Below, in pieces: positions 45,838 to 57,463 of a DNA stretch of 64,000 nucleotides (positions are counted from its first letter, which is position 1; the number at the start of each line of letters is the position of its first letter). The notes under the pieces were generated by a model. The model made no database searches. It saw nothing but the letters and a program-made list of their open reading frames with translations, and was not told the DNA's origin. The stretch covers positions 1,377,455-1,441,454 of the forward strand of contig JAJEKV010000130.1 in assembly GCA_021234155.1 (NCBI GenBank), read 5' to 3'. The position numbers and the translations under genes were made by a program. This stretch comes from Isoetes taiwanensis. Lineage: Eukaryota; Streptophyta; Lycopodiopsida; Isoetales; Isoetaceae.

Positions 45838-48800
45838 ATTGCACGAGAAGATCCTTCCAGAAGAACAATATGCCTACCGGCTGCATCTCAAGTTAAGAAA
45901 ATGATTCAAGCGACCGCCTTGGTTATAAAGTCATACATGCATGTCCAAATGATTGTATGATCTTCTATCCCCCGCCGAAAGCATGAGAAGTCCACTCATT
46001 GTCTCGTATGTAATGAACCGAGATACGTGAATGACCTAAAGGGAAAAACGGTACTTTAAGGTTATTCGACACTTTCCAATAATCCCAAGGTATATGCATC
46101 ACCACTTTTTACAAATAGTTGTAAATTCACTTTATTTTCTGTTTTATATGTTGCCTATAATTTATTCTATAGGTTAAAGTTGATGTTCCGCTGCAAGACA
46201 TTGGCTAGCCTAATGGATTCTCACTGGCCACACATGCATCTAGTGATGATGTGATGCGAGTCCCGAAATTTACAAGCAGTAGCTTTGAAGCATGTCGATG
46301 CGACATGGCCTCGACTTTGAAAAAGAACCACGTTAACGCATGCGCTTTGGGCCCGGCCACCGATGGCGAAACCCATATGGTACACAATCGACCGCATGGT
46401 CTACATGGCCAATGATGATAGTGAACTACAACATACCCCCATGGTTGTTGATGAAGAGGGGCACATTATGATGACTTTATTGATACCGGGAAGAAAAAAC
46501 CAAGTAATTTAGATGTGTACCTAAGAATAATTGTGGATGAGTTACTCCCCTTTGTGGAACACGTATTCGTGTCTACGATGCCCATAAAAAAATGACGCTT
46601 TTAATCTTAGAGGTATACTATTGTGGGACTATGCATGACTTTCCGGGCTTGCCGAAAGTGTTCGGGTTTAAGACATCGGGCACTTCCTTGCATGATATGT
46701 GGGGAAAAGTTGCAAAGACCGCCACTCTAAGCATCCAAGAAAGTAGTATACGAGGGTTTTAGGAAGTATTTGCCGCCACGCACTTCTTCGTAAAGCAAAG
46801 TACAATTCGGGTGGCAATCAGACTATACGTAACCACCGCTGCACTACCATACGAGAATGGGGTGAGCGCTGGGATAAGAAGGAAGAGGGGAAAATCCGCA
46901 AGGGGAAATCCAGTGAGGGGGCACCAGAAATGAGGAGGTCGTGAGCCGACCTAGACAAAGGAGGATGAGGAATTATACAAAGGTGGCGAGGAAGCCGCGA
47001 GGAGGAAGTCTTTACCGCCAATATGAAAAGGAAGTCTGCTTTTTATAGACTACCATATTGGACCCACCTATTGATTCAACACCTTTTAGACCCGATGCAT
47101 ATCTTCAAGAACGGGAAACTCTTTATGGAAGCATGTATTTGGTCAAAAAGACACAACAAATGCCGTGATGGACCTTAAGGTAAGTAATACAAAGAAAGAG
47201 GCATGGATCCGAGGTGAAGGGCAACCACTTCCTCCCAAAAATGGGTTATTGCTAGGGCTGACCATCGAAGCTATTTATGATGATTTAAGGGCCCTTAGAA
47301 CACCAACCGGTTATATGCAATCATTGCGAACCGCATTCACAAGTAGTGGGAGCCGACCGGGTTTAAAGTCCCATGACTCGCATAAGTTCTTGCATGTAAG
47401 CAATTGAAGTCCACATATATGCACTACTATAAAATGTAACCCATAACTTATATTTGGTGTTTGATCATGCGCTTCTTCATGCCCCTCGACCTTTAGGGGA
47501 GTTTTAGACAAGGGACCATTGAGGCAATAAGTGCCCTATCAAAGGTCATAAGGTTGTTACCCATGTTGATTTAGTGGTCCCCGCCTATTTTATTTGTGGC
47601 TAAGTTTTTGTTTTGGACCTCATAGGTGGATGTGTAAAAACTATACCAAAAGACTAAATTGAAGAGATGAAAGTGAAAATGGCGAGGCATGTTGCTTGTT
47701 GGAGAAGGAGTTTCCTACGAGCTTTCTTGATAAAACCCATCTTTTGGTACATCTTATTGAGGAAGTGGAGCTCATGAACCGTATATGCCGATGGATGTTT
47801 TTCTTGGAAAGGTTTATGAAGGTATTGAAGGATATGGTGCGCCAAAGAGCACGCCCCGAAGGTAGTATGGCGTAGGGATGGCTTGGCGAAAAGAGTCACT
47901 TTTCTATATGACGAATATATTTCCGCCAGACATCCGTGATGCACCTCGCTTATGGAGTGATGAAGGGGACGAAGATTGTGGGGGTAGTGGCGTAAGGCAA
48001 TGGTATGCGTAAGTCATTTCACCGATATGATCATTATAGGTTAATCAATTTCTTCTTTACAATTCGCACCAATGGCAAAATGGATTGCTCGCTATGAGAA
48101 CGCAAAGGAAGAAATGGAAGAGAAGAGGCATGAATGGAGACGACATAATAGACGAGCCCCGCACTCGATGGATATGAACCCTGCCTCTGACAAGATGGAA
48201 AGAGAATGGGTACTACAGTGCTTTGACCGATGCATATCACAAGGGGGAGTATATTACAGCCTACTAATGGGCATACGACAAGGTGTCATGAAAAGGTAGT
48301 TGCAACAAATTATGTTGATGTCGAAATCGAAAGTATTTTCTTTTGATGTTATTGTATCTATTGACATTAATGGTGCTTTTGACAAAGATATATCTTACTC
48401 CTCGATATGGTGGCATGGGACCCACTATCGCGGTGAGTTCTCTTGACATACACAGAAGACTTGTGATCATGAGTCATGGCATCATTCACGATGGAGTTTC
48501 AATCAAGTGTTGCCGATCGTAATCGCCGAAGCCACCCGTGATTGGGCCTGAGGTTAAAGACTATAATGGAGGTGGATGTTGGTGGCAATTTTAAGACCTT
48601 CATATTCGATGTCGATTGGTTTGACCTTCAATTAAGGGGCCAGCCTACAAGAAAGTATGATAGAACAAGTGGCTTTTTCATTGCCAACTCTAGCAAGATG
48701 TACCCCGGTAGTGAGACGCTTTGTCCTTCCGCATAACCGTGAACAGTACACACATACACATATCCACTTCAAAATTTAGACCATCAATATCAATCTCACG

Positions 48801-49060
48801 CCCAAATTTTTTGACCAGATTTTTTCTTTACCGACGACAAGACCCAACATGGTGGTTTATCATACAAACTACACCGAGGGGACGCCCAATATTCCAAGGT
48901 GTTGTGCTAGAGGAGTCAATAACGCCCCAAGAGCCCTCCGCGCATCAAGGCATTCAAACTCACCCAAAAAACGAGCATCAAGAGGTTGGACCACCAGCCA
49001 TGCAAAGATCTTACACCGTAGCAATTCCACGAAATACGATGTACTTCCGTGCATTTTAAT
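45838..49060 (+). pseudogene. Second TnpD-like CACTA transposase, broken
   Basis: This is collinear with the intact gene at 31.6-34.6 kb but on the plus strand. Pieces in order: HEKILP-like start (45,840), HACPNDCMIFYPP-like (about 45,935), the NYNIPPW-like region (about 46,425), KSVFY.LPYWT...LLDPMHIFK (47,033-47,110), TPTGYMQSL (about 47,300), a DUF4218-like part (47,660-47,880), KTIMEVDVGGNFKTFIFDVD (48,555-48,620) and WWFIIQTTPRGRPIFQG (48,850-48,905). Frameshifts occur every 50-150 bases. CAG and CTG are scarce here (about eleven in 1.08 kb at 48.0-49.1), unlike the intact copy. Part of the damage may be consensus error. Confidence 0.85.
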
Positions 49061-49845
49061 ACAAATGTTGGTAATGCTAACAATGACGAATTCCTAGTTA
49101 GCACCTAGAGGAGACGATCATTAAATTTATATGTCAAATATTATGCACATCCTCGCAATCCTTCCGATAGGCTATGTCTATTGGTCTTCGTGGTGCAATA
49201 AAACCCATTCAATTCAATTTTTTTTTTTCCCCCTTTGGTATACATTATATCTGAGGAATAAAGAACGGTGGAACATGGGCTCAAAGAAGCCACATAGGCT
49301 CAAGCATTGCCTCTAGACTAGAACATGCCACCTAGGCTCCAATAGAAGATCAAATATATGCCACATAAAGTAGAGAAAAAAATACAACACATGACGCCAC
49401 AATGACATGTTGCCACAATGACATGGAGGCCAAAAAACAGCTTGCACAAGCACTCAAATCTTTGGTAAGGATTTGGATTTCAACTCGTCCAAAGAGTCTT
49501 CAATGGTATCTTAGTTACTTCCGATTTTCTAACCTTAAACCAAAGCCACCACCAAGTTAACCTCGATCATTGCTTAATTTGATGCTATCCACTAGCTTTC
49601 TCATTGTGGATCAATGCTTCTACCTTTCAAACAAATAATAATAATGGTATTTTGTAGGGTGAACAAGTCCAAATACATAGAGTGAAGCATGAGGAGCCTA
49701 CAGACGTTGAACGTAGGCGTTGCATTTCCTTTAGGGCCTAACATGCCACCTAGGTTCAAACAAGCCTCTTAGGCTCAAGCATTGTCTAGGCTCAAACATG
49801 CCCCAAGATCAAACATGTACACAACAAAAATAAAAATAGTTTAAA
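49061..49845. other. Spacer with 'gccacctaggctc' repeats
   Basis: Degenerate copies of 'aacatgccacctaggctc' and 'aggctcaagcattgcct' occur at 49,280-49,350 and 49,735-49,820. 'acaatgacatg' occurs twice near 49,410. No gene. Confidence 0.5.
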
Positions 49846-49915
49846 CGACGCCGCTATAACAAAATACGCGTGATGCGACGTATTGACGCCGCAGATGCGA
49901 CGCATACAAATACTG
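49846..49915. repeat. Shared bounding repeat, left copy
   Basis: GCCGCTATAACAAAATACG at about 49,850 is followed by GACG/GCGACG-rich DNA. The same 19 bases recur at 54,751, on the far side of the tandem array. Confidence 0.75.
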
Positions 49916-49929
49916 ACGTTAAAAACTCA

Positions 49930-52900
49930 TTTCTTAGTTGGGTGAACATGAGTGGTCTTCGCCGTGGAAAATTGGTCCCCGTGGCAATGTCGACGCCCCG
50001 AGTCCATTTGCAGAGATCGAATCGCGGCTCCGGGAGGCAAGATCGCCTGGCCCGGCCCCGTGGCCTTGGGGAGAGGAAATTTGGGGCAAGCAACCGGGAT
50101 TTTAGGGTCTCCTCTTCAAGCGTCAACACCCCACTCCACGCCAAGTCACGGCGCAAGGTCCCCGCCCGAACCGACAAGGAGAGAGCTTCCAAAACGTAAA
50201 CCCCGTGGGCTGCCGTGTTCTAGAAGGGTTTTATGCTTTGGGGGCCGAGACTTGGTCTGTTGCACTTGGGACCGGGTGAGAAGCCGCAGCCGGAATACGA
50301 GCAAGGGGAACCGACGGAGCGAGTTTGGGCCCCCTCCTCCCTCCCGATGTGGCAAGTAGAAGTCGGGGGCTTTTGCAAAGGCAAGACATTCATAAATTCG
50401 TAATTAATGCATTGTACGAAAAATAAATTCTGATTTTTTGCCACCTGGATTCCTAATCCATCTCCAAAGACATAGCCCAATTTTTGAATTTTCTGAGAAG
50501 GTCTAGGTCAAAGGGTTAGCTAAGGTCAAAGGAATGGAGTTTATGGGATCGTTGTACTTGGGGTTGACCTTGGCTCACCGGACCTTATACTTGGTCTAAG
50601 ATTGCATTGAGAATATAAGCATCATAACTATTAGAATGAAGATAAATGATTACGTAAAAGCATCATAACTACTAGAATGAAGATAAATGATTACGTAAAA
50701 GCAAAAAGACTAGTGCGGGTTGGGGGGGGGTTAGATTTGGTTGCTTGTGATGATGGTTGTGTTTCAAAGATCAAGGCATATGGATAGAGAGAATGCCCTT
50801 GTTCAACCGGGGATCGCCTCCCTAAAGCTATTTTGACATGGATTGCATAATTAACTTGTAATGAAATCAATTCGAGCAAGCAACTTCCTGGGATTTTAGG
50901 GTCCCATCTCAAGGCCAACACCCCCACTCCATGTCAAGACACGGCTGAGGTCCCACCAAATCAAATCCCGACAAGGAGAGGGCCTCCAAAACGAAAACCC
51001 CGTGACTTGCCGATTCTAGAAGGGTTTTTGTTTTGGGGGGCTTGAGTCATGGTCTTCCGCCCCTATCTTGGTCCCTGAGGGCAACTTATCGATGTTCTCC
51101 CGATGCTCCATTGGGCGAAGCCAAATCGCAGCTTGTCAAAGGGGAGGTTCAAAGGCCTTAGGGAGAGGAAATCGACTCGAGGGGGATTTTAGGGGGGAAA
51201 TCCGACCCCAAGAGGCAAATTACCTCCAGCAAGTTACTCCCGGTCAAAATGAAAGAGAACCTTCCCCGCCAAGGGCCCCTCGACAAGGAGAGTGACTACG
51301 AAAGTTGATGGAAGGGTTTGTCGCTTTTGCGCTCGGAGGTCATTTGGTCTTCGCCCACGAACTTGGTCCCCGTGGCAATGTCGACGCTCGGAAAGAACAC
51401 CTCCATTACCCGCAGGCCAAATCCGATTCCGGAGAGGGAGGTCGCCTGGTCCGTCCCTGTGGCCTTGGGGAGAGGGAAACTCGGGCAAGCAGCATTTTTG
51501 GTCCGTAAAGATTCAAGGTCCAACACCCCCACTCCCCACGCCAAATCACGACAAGGTCCCGCCATCCGACAAGGAGAGGGCCTCCAAACGAAACCCCGGT
51601 GGGTTGCCGTGTTCTAGAAGGGTTTGCATTTTGGGGGCCGAGACTTGGTCTGTTGCACTTGGGACCTGGCCGAGAAGCAGCAGCCGAGAATACGGAGCAA
51701 GGGGAACTGACGGAGCGGAGTTTGGGCCTGTCCTCCTCCCGATGTGGCAAGTAGAAGTCGGGGGGCGCTTTTGCGTTGGCAAGACATTCATAAATTCGCA
51801 ATTAATGCATTGTAACTAAAATAAATTCTGATTTTTGCCGCCTGGATTCCTAATCCATCTCCAAAGACACAGCCCAATTTTTCAAATTTTCGTGAGAAGG
51901 TCTAGGTCAAAGGGTTAGCATTAGAACGGGCCGGGCAGCCCGCTGCGTGGCAACCGAGCCGGCACCCTTCCCCAAGTCAAACGAGGCCAGGACCTTGCAG
52001 GGATCCCCACAAGAGGGGAGAGTCCCACCCCAAGAGGCGGGATCCAAAAAAAAAGTTCCCTAGGCAGCCCTTTCCTCGGCAAATAGCTCCCCTGGGTCAG
52101 ACGCTAATGACCACCCTCCCGAGCCCGGTTCCCCATCCGGACGCTGATCCTCCGTCAGGGCCCCCTTCGAAGGCCCAAAAAGATTCCGGGATCGGGTCCG
52201 AGAACTTGTCAAACCGCAGGGCGCCCCGAGGTCGGGCCTTGTAGAAACCGGGCAGTTGTCTTGTCGCTCGCACCGGGAGGCTTCCGAAATGGCAAATCGA
52301 CTCGCCAAATCGTCCTAATGGCGAAATTACCCTAGGGAGCAAGTTACAAGGTGGGTTTTGCAAAAGAAAGAAAACACTCACGCCCTCCACGACAAGATCC
52401 CGCATCCACATCCTAGCCAACCGACTACGAGTGTGATGGAAGTGAGCTACTTTGGCGCTTCTTGAGGTCGGGTGGTCTTCGCCATAGAACTTGGTCCCTG
52501 TGGCAATGTCGACGCTTCGAGTCCATTGGCAGAGACAAATCAGCGATTCCCAGAGGGGAGGTCGCCGTCCGCCTCCGTGGCCTTGGGAGAGAGGGCCTCG
52601 GGCAAGCTGCCTTCGGGGATTTTAGGGTCCGGCTCAAGGGCCAACACCCCCACTCCACGCCAAGTCACGGCGCAACATCCCGCTCAACCGGAGAAGGAGG
52701 GCCTCCAAAACGTAAACCCCGGGGGCTGCCGTGTTCTAGAAGGGTTTGCGCTTGGGGCCGAGACTTGGCCTGTTGCACTGGAACCTCGGCCGAAGTCAGC
52801 ACCGAGATTACGGAGCAAGGGAACTGGACGGAGCGGAGTTTGGGCCTGTCCTCCTCCGATGTGGCAAGTAGAAGTCGGGGCGCTTTGCAAAGGGCAAGAC

Positions 52901-54650
52901 ATTCATAAATTCGCAATTAATGCATTGTAACGAAAATAAATTCCAATTTTTGCCGCCTGGATTCTAATCCATCTCCAAAGACACAACCAATTTTCAAATT
53001 TTCGAGAAGGTCTAGGTCAAAGGTTAGCATTAGAACGGTCGGGGAGCCCTCTGTGGGAACCGAAAGGCACCCTTCCCCAAGTCAAACGAGGCCAGACCTT
53101 GCATTTGATCCTCACAAGAGGGGGAGAGTCCTGGACCCCAAGAGGGGATCCAAAAGTTCCCGAGGCAGCCCTTCTGGCAGCTCCCCCCTGGGCCGTAGAC
53201 GCTAAAGACCACCCTCCTGAGTCCGGGGGTCTATCCCACCGCTGGATCCTCCGCTTGGGGCCTCCCGAAGGCCCAAAGATTCCGTATCGGCCCGGGAGAA
53301 CTTGTCAAACCGAATGCCCCGAGGTCGGCGGAAACCGGGCAAAGCTCTTGTCGTCGCACCGGGAGGCTCAAATGGCAAATCGACCATTGCCAAATCGTCC
53401 AATGACGAAAATTACCCTTAGGGAGCAAGTTACAAGGTTGGTTTTGCAAAAGAAAGAAACACTCACCTCCACGAGAGTATCCCGCATCCACATCCCCGCC
53501 AATTGACCACGAGTGTGATGGAAGTGAGCCACTTTGGCTTCTCTGGAGGGTGGGTGGTTTACACCCGAACTTGGTCCCCGTGGCAATGTTTCAAACGTTG
53601 CGGTCCATTGGCAGAGCCAAATCGCTTGTTCAAGAGGGAGGTGGCCGCCTGGCCCGCCCCGTGGCCTTGGGGGAGAGGGGAATTTGGGCAAGCGGCCGAG
53701 GGGGATTTTAGGGTCCGTGCTCAAGCGTCAACACCCCCCACTCCACGTCAAGTCACGGCGCCAAGGTCCCACCCGACCGACAAGGAGAGGGCCTCCAAAA
53801 CGTAAACCCCCCGTGGGCTGCCGTGTTCTAGGGCGGGGTTTGCGCTTTGGGGGCGTAGACTTGGTCCGTTGCACTTGGGACCCATTGCCCGAAGCCGCAG
53901 CCGTAGAATACGGAGCAAGGGGAACCCGACGGAGCGGAGTTTGGGCCTGTCCTCCTCCCGATGTGGCAAGTAGAAGTCGGGGGCTTCCGCTGGCAAGACA
54001 TTCATAAATTCCAAATTAATGCATTGTACGAAAATAAATTCTATTTTTGCCCCGGCCGATCCCTAATCCATCTCCAAAGACATACCTAATTTCAAATTTT
54101 CTAGAAGGTCTAGGTCAAAGGGTTAGCATTAGAACGTCGGGCAGCCCGCTGCGGGCAACCAAGCCGGCACCCCTTCCCCAAGTCACGAGGCCGACCTGTG
54201 ATCCTCACAAGAGGGGAGAGTCCTGACCCAAGAGGCTGGGATCCAAAAAGTTCCCCGAAGTCAGCCCTTCCCCGGCAAATAAGCCCCCAAAGGGTCGCCG
54301 CTAATGACCACCCTTCCCCAAGCATGGTGGCACCCTTCCCCAAGTCAAACAAGGTGAGGACTTTGAATGGTCACCTCAAGGGGGGAGAGTCCCGCCCCCG
54401 TGAGACGACCCCAAAAGCGTTCTCGAGGCAACCTGTCCTCCCCGCACCGCCCGGGGGGTGTAAGCTAATGAACACCCTCCCCGGCTCAGTTCCCCTATAT
54501 ATCCGACCGTTGAATCCTCCGCTCAAGGATCTAGCTCCGCGGGACCAAAAAATCCAAGATCGGGTCCGGAGAACTGTCAAACCCGCAAGCGCCCCGGGCG
54601 GCAGCCCCCGTGAACGTATTCGACCGGCTCATACAATTTTCGGCTGGTAG
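49930..54650. repeat. Tandem array of four ~1.1-1.4 kb units
   Basis: Landmarks recur in the same order and strand. 'ggtccccgtggcaatgtcg' or a close variant is at 49,974, 51,364, 52,493 and 53,573. 'gatgtggcaagtagaagtcg' is near 50,346, 51,740, 52,858 and 53,960. 'aaggtctaggtcaaaggg' is near 50,500, 51,897, 53,007 and 54,105. Spacings are about 1,390, 1,130 and 1,080 bases. Between them lie 'cttccccaagtcaaacgag' and 'caccctcc' segments. All frames are broken in every unit, so a coding role is unlikely. No rRNA sequence is present. It is best described as a large-unit satellite or repeated internal segment of an unknown element. Confidence 0.85.
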
Positions 54651-54740
54651 TAATAGAATCCTAATGTGATTGGATCGCATGCATGCCTCGGACGTTCAAA
54701 TAAGCCTAGGGACAAACTTTAATGAGCATCACATTAAAGA

Positions 54741-54880
54741 TGCAAAAATAACGCCGCTATAACAAAATACGTCGCGGGGACGCCGATGCGATGCGACGTA
54801 AAACCGTATTTATACGGATGGAAATAACGTCGATCTGCGGCGTGGCGCCGCATCATCGACGGCTACTATTTTTTGAACCA
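54741..54880. repeat. Shared bounding repeat, right copy
   Basis: GCCGCTATAACAAAATACG at 54,751, then 'gacgccgatgcgatgcgacg' and other GACG/GCGACG words. It resembles the subterminal repeats of CACTA elements in style, but no CACTA terminus is seen. Confidence 0.7.
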
Positions 54881-55027
54881 GCGGCGGCCGGCTTTTCGGA
54901 ACTTCTTTTTGCCCTACTTTCTTGAGCTTTTTGGGCGATTTGGCGTTACTACCTGATCGACCTGCAAAACAACTATTCTAAGGTTAGTATATCATATTTT
55001 TTAGATTGAATAGGTTTTGGATTGAAT

Positions 55028-55850
55028 GGTGCATGCCCAACCTTCCTCTTTTTTGGTTTCCTTTCCTTCCTCTTCTTCTTTGTTCTTGATTTTTTTTTTT
55101 CTTCCCATTCTTCCATGCCTCATTCATTCTTCCTCCTTCTTTCTTCCTCATGCTTCATTTCTTCCTCATTCTTCCTCATGCTTCATTTCTTCCTCCTTCT
55201 TCCATGCTTCATTCTTTCCTCATTCTTTCTTCCCATATTTCTTCTTTCCTCATTTTCTTTCTCATCTTTCTCATTCTTTCTTCCTCATTCTTTCTCATTT
55301 CTTTCTTCCTCATGCTTTCTCATTCTTTATTCCTCACTCTTTCTCATTCTTCCTCATTCTTTCTCATTTCCTGCTTTCTCATTTCTTTTCTCATGCTTTC
55401 TCATTTCTTTTCTCATTTCCATTCTTTCTCATGTTTTCTCATTCCCTCATTCTTTCCCCTCCTTCCCTCATTTCTTTCTTCTCTTCCCTTCCTTATTCTT
55501 CATTTTTTTTCATTTCTTATTCTTCATTCTTTTTAATTTCATTTCTTCATTCTTCATTTGTTTCTTATTCTTCACATTTCTTCCTCACTTTCCATTCGAT
55601 CCTTTTCTTTCCCTTCCCTTATTTCTTCCTTCCATTCCTATTCCCTTCCTTCTCTTATTTCCTCTTATTTTTCTTCATTCTTTCTTGTTTCTTCTCTTAT
55701 TTCTTCTCTATTCTATCCTTATTTCTTCCCTTCTATTCTCTTATTTCTTTCTCTTGTTTTATTTCTATCTCTTGTTTTCTATCCCCCCTCCCTTTTTTCC
55801 TTTCTTTCTTCTTGATCTTTTCTTCTTTTTGTTCTTATTCTTCTAATGCT
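55028..55850 (-). repeat. Homopyrimidine tract with TTCTTCCTCAT words
   Basis: About 820 bases of C/T with scattered A and G, built of 'ttcctcattctttc'-type words. Long Phe/Ser/Leu frames here are composition effects. Confidence 0.93.
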
Positions 55851-55983
55851 TTGTTACTACATTGCGACTTTCTATTACGATTTGGACCCGACAGGATCTT
55901 GTACACGCGTCCTTCTTTTGGTAAGTAGTTGATCGCACTTGCATTTTATTTTTATAGTTTTAAGTAGGTTAAAACAATTGATG

Positions 55984-56574
55984 GAGTGGCTTGTTCAAGG
56001 GCACGGGTCGGCTCCACCTAGAGTGGGGAGGACCATCTACCCGGTTCCTGGAAGTCCACTTTCACTACAATCATAAATGTTTCCCTAGTTTAATGAGTGG
56101 CTTGTTCAAGGGCACGGTCGGCTCCACCTAGAATGGAGAGGACCACGTACCCGGGTTCAAGTCCACTTCCAGTTCCACTTGTTATTTTTTTAGGTTTAAA
56201 ATAAAATTGTAGTGGCTTGTTCAAGGGCACGGTCGGCTCCACCTTGCGTGGAGAGGACTAGGTGTCCGGGTCCAAGTCCACTTTTCTTCCGATTCTTAGG
56301 TAGATGTGGCTACGGCAAGGGACATGGTCGGCTCCACCACGAGTGGGGAGGACCAGGTGTTCGGGCCTTAGTTCACGTTTATTGTCAATTTTAGCTAGAG
56401 GTAGCTAGGGCAAGGACATGGTCGGCTCCACCATGAGTGGAGGGACCGGATGTTCTGGCCCTAGTCCCACATTCTTATTTTTTTTAGGTAGAGGTGGCTG
56501 GGGGAAAGGGCATGGTCGGCTCCACCATGAGTGGGGAGGGCCACGTGTTCGGGTCCTAATCATACTCTAGCCTA
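55984..56574 (+). repeat. Six tRNA-sized hairpin units
   Basis: Units start near 55,986, 56,097, 56,212, 56,306, 56,401 and 56,498, each about 70-75 bases long. The best (56,097-56,170) begins GTGGCTTG and ends CAAGTCCAC, which can pair with one bulge. Inside, GGTC…CTCCAC and GTGGAG…GGACC form a second stem in the consensus. It also holds GGGTTCAAGTCC, close to a tRNA B box, and a 5-bp/7-base arm like an anticodon arm. No complete tRNA cloverleaf is evident. The family is unidentified. Confidence 0.7.
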
Positions 56575-57194
56575 ATCCGACCGATCTAATCTAGTCTATC
56601 TAGCTTATTTCATCACCCAAAAGCCTCCTCTATTATCTAGCCAAATCTAGCTTTTGATCCGGTAAGGGTCTATTTGCACCCATGGTCAGGAGTTTAGTTA
56701 AGTTATTTTTATCGTTAAGTTAAGTTAATGATGGCGGATGATTCCCTTCACACCGTGCTAGTTAAAAAAAAAGGTTAGGCTAACTTAATAATACTAATTC
56801 GCACTAAAGCTTTGGTAAAAAATAACTTAACTAATTAACTAAAGTATTTGAACATGTCTAGTTAAGTTAGCCAAAGGCATAAAAGTTATAAGCACAATTA
56901 ACTAAACTTAAAGTGACCTCTATAGTGCTAATTTCTAATTTAGTTATTTTTTAGTTAATTTTGCTAACTAATCCTAACAAGGTCTTAAGATAAGTTTAGG
57001 TAGTGTTTTTTGGTTAAAAAAAGTTAACTAAATTTCGACTATCTGCTAACTAATTAACTAGTAATAATGAATGTAAATTGACCGTGAGTCCAATACCTAA
57101 TCTAACCTATTTAGTTTTTCTTGTTTCTTCTTCTTTTTTTTTTCTTGCTTTGGGAGGGGATCGGATAAGGTATTAGTCGCCATAGGGCGTGTTA
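56575..57194. other. AT-rich spacer with TTAACTAA words, no gene
   Basis: Many near-copies of 'gttaagttaactaa' occur in both orientations at 56,695-57,065, a simple AT-rich repeat field. Confidence 0.5.
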
Positions 57195-57260
57195 TCCTAT
57201 ATTATAATGTTATAGGGTGTTGTATCCAGCCCTAAATCGGAGGGCTAAGATTGGACCCTA
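57195..57260 (+). mobile_element. Helitron 5' end (candidate)
   Basis: TC at 57,195 follows an A and leads into TATATTATAATGTTAT, then 'gtgttg' and 'ccagccctaa'. The same order is found at 25,758 and 37,229. A RepHel gene remnant lies 2.7 kb downstream in the matching orientation. No 3' end of this family was found before 64,000. Confidence 0.5.
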
Positions 57261-57430
57261 ACATTGGGCCAGCTAAGATTTGTTTTAGATCACGATTAAC
57301 CCTAATCTACCGGTTGTTGTTGAACGAGAAAGGAGGATTTAGGGCTAAGATTGGACCCAACATTGACGGCTAATTGTTTTTAGATCACGACTAACCCTAA
57401 TCTACCTGTTGTTGTTGAACAGAAAGGAGC
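57240..57430. repeat. ~95-105-base tandem duplication
   Basis: Two copies of 'agggctaagattggaccc…gttgttgttgaac'. The first ends 'accggttgttgttgaacgag' and the second 'acctgttgttgttgaacag', again a CTG/CAG difference. Confidence 0.85.
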
Positions 57431-57463
57431 GGTCTCCTTACCACAGACGAACGCAGATAGCAA

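Noticed and set aside
49930-54650. The tandem array considered as rDNA intergenic spacer
   Set aside because: No 18S, 5.8S, 25S or 5S sequence is visible in or beside it, so the idea has no direct support.
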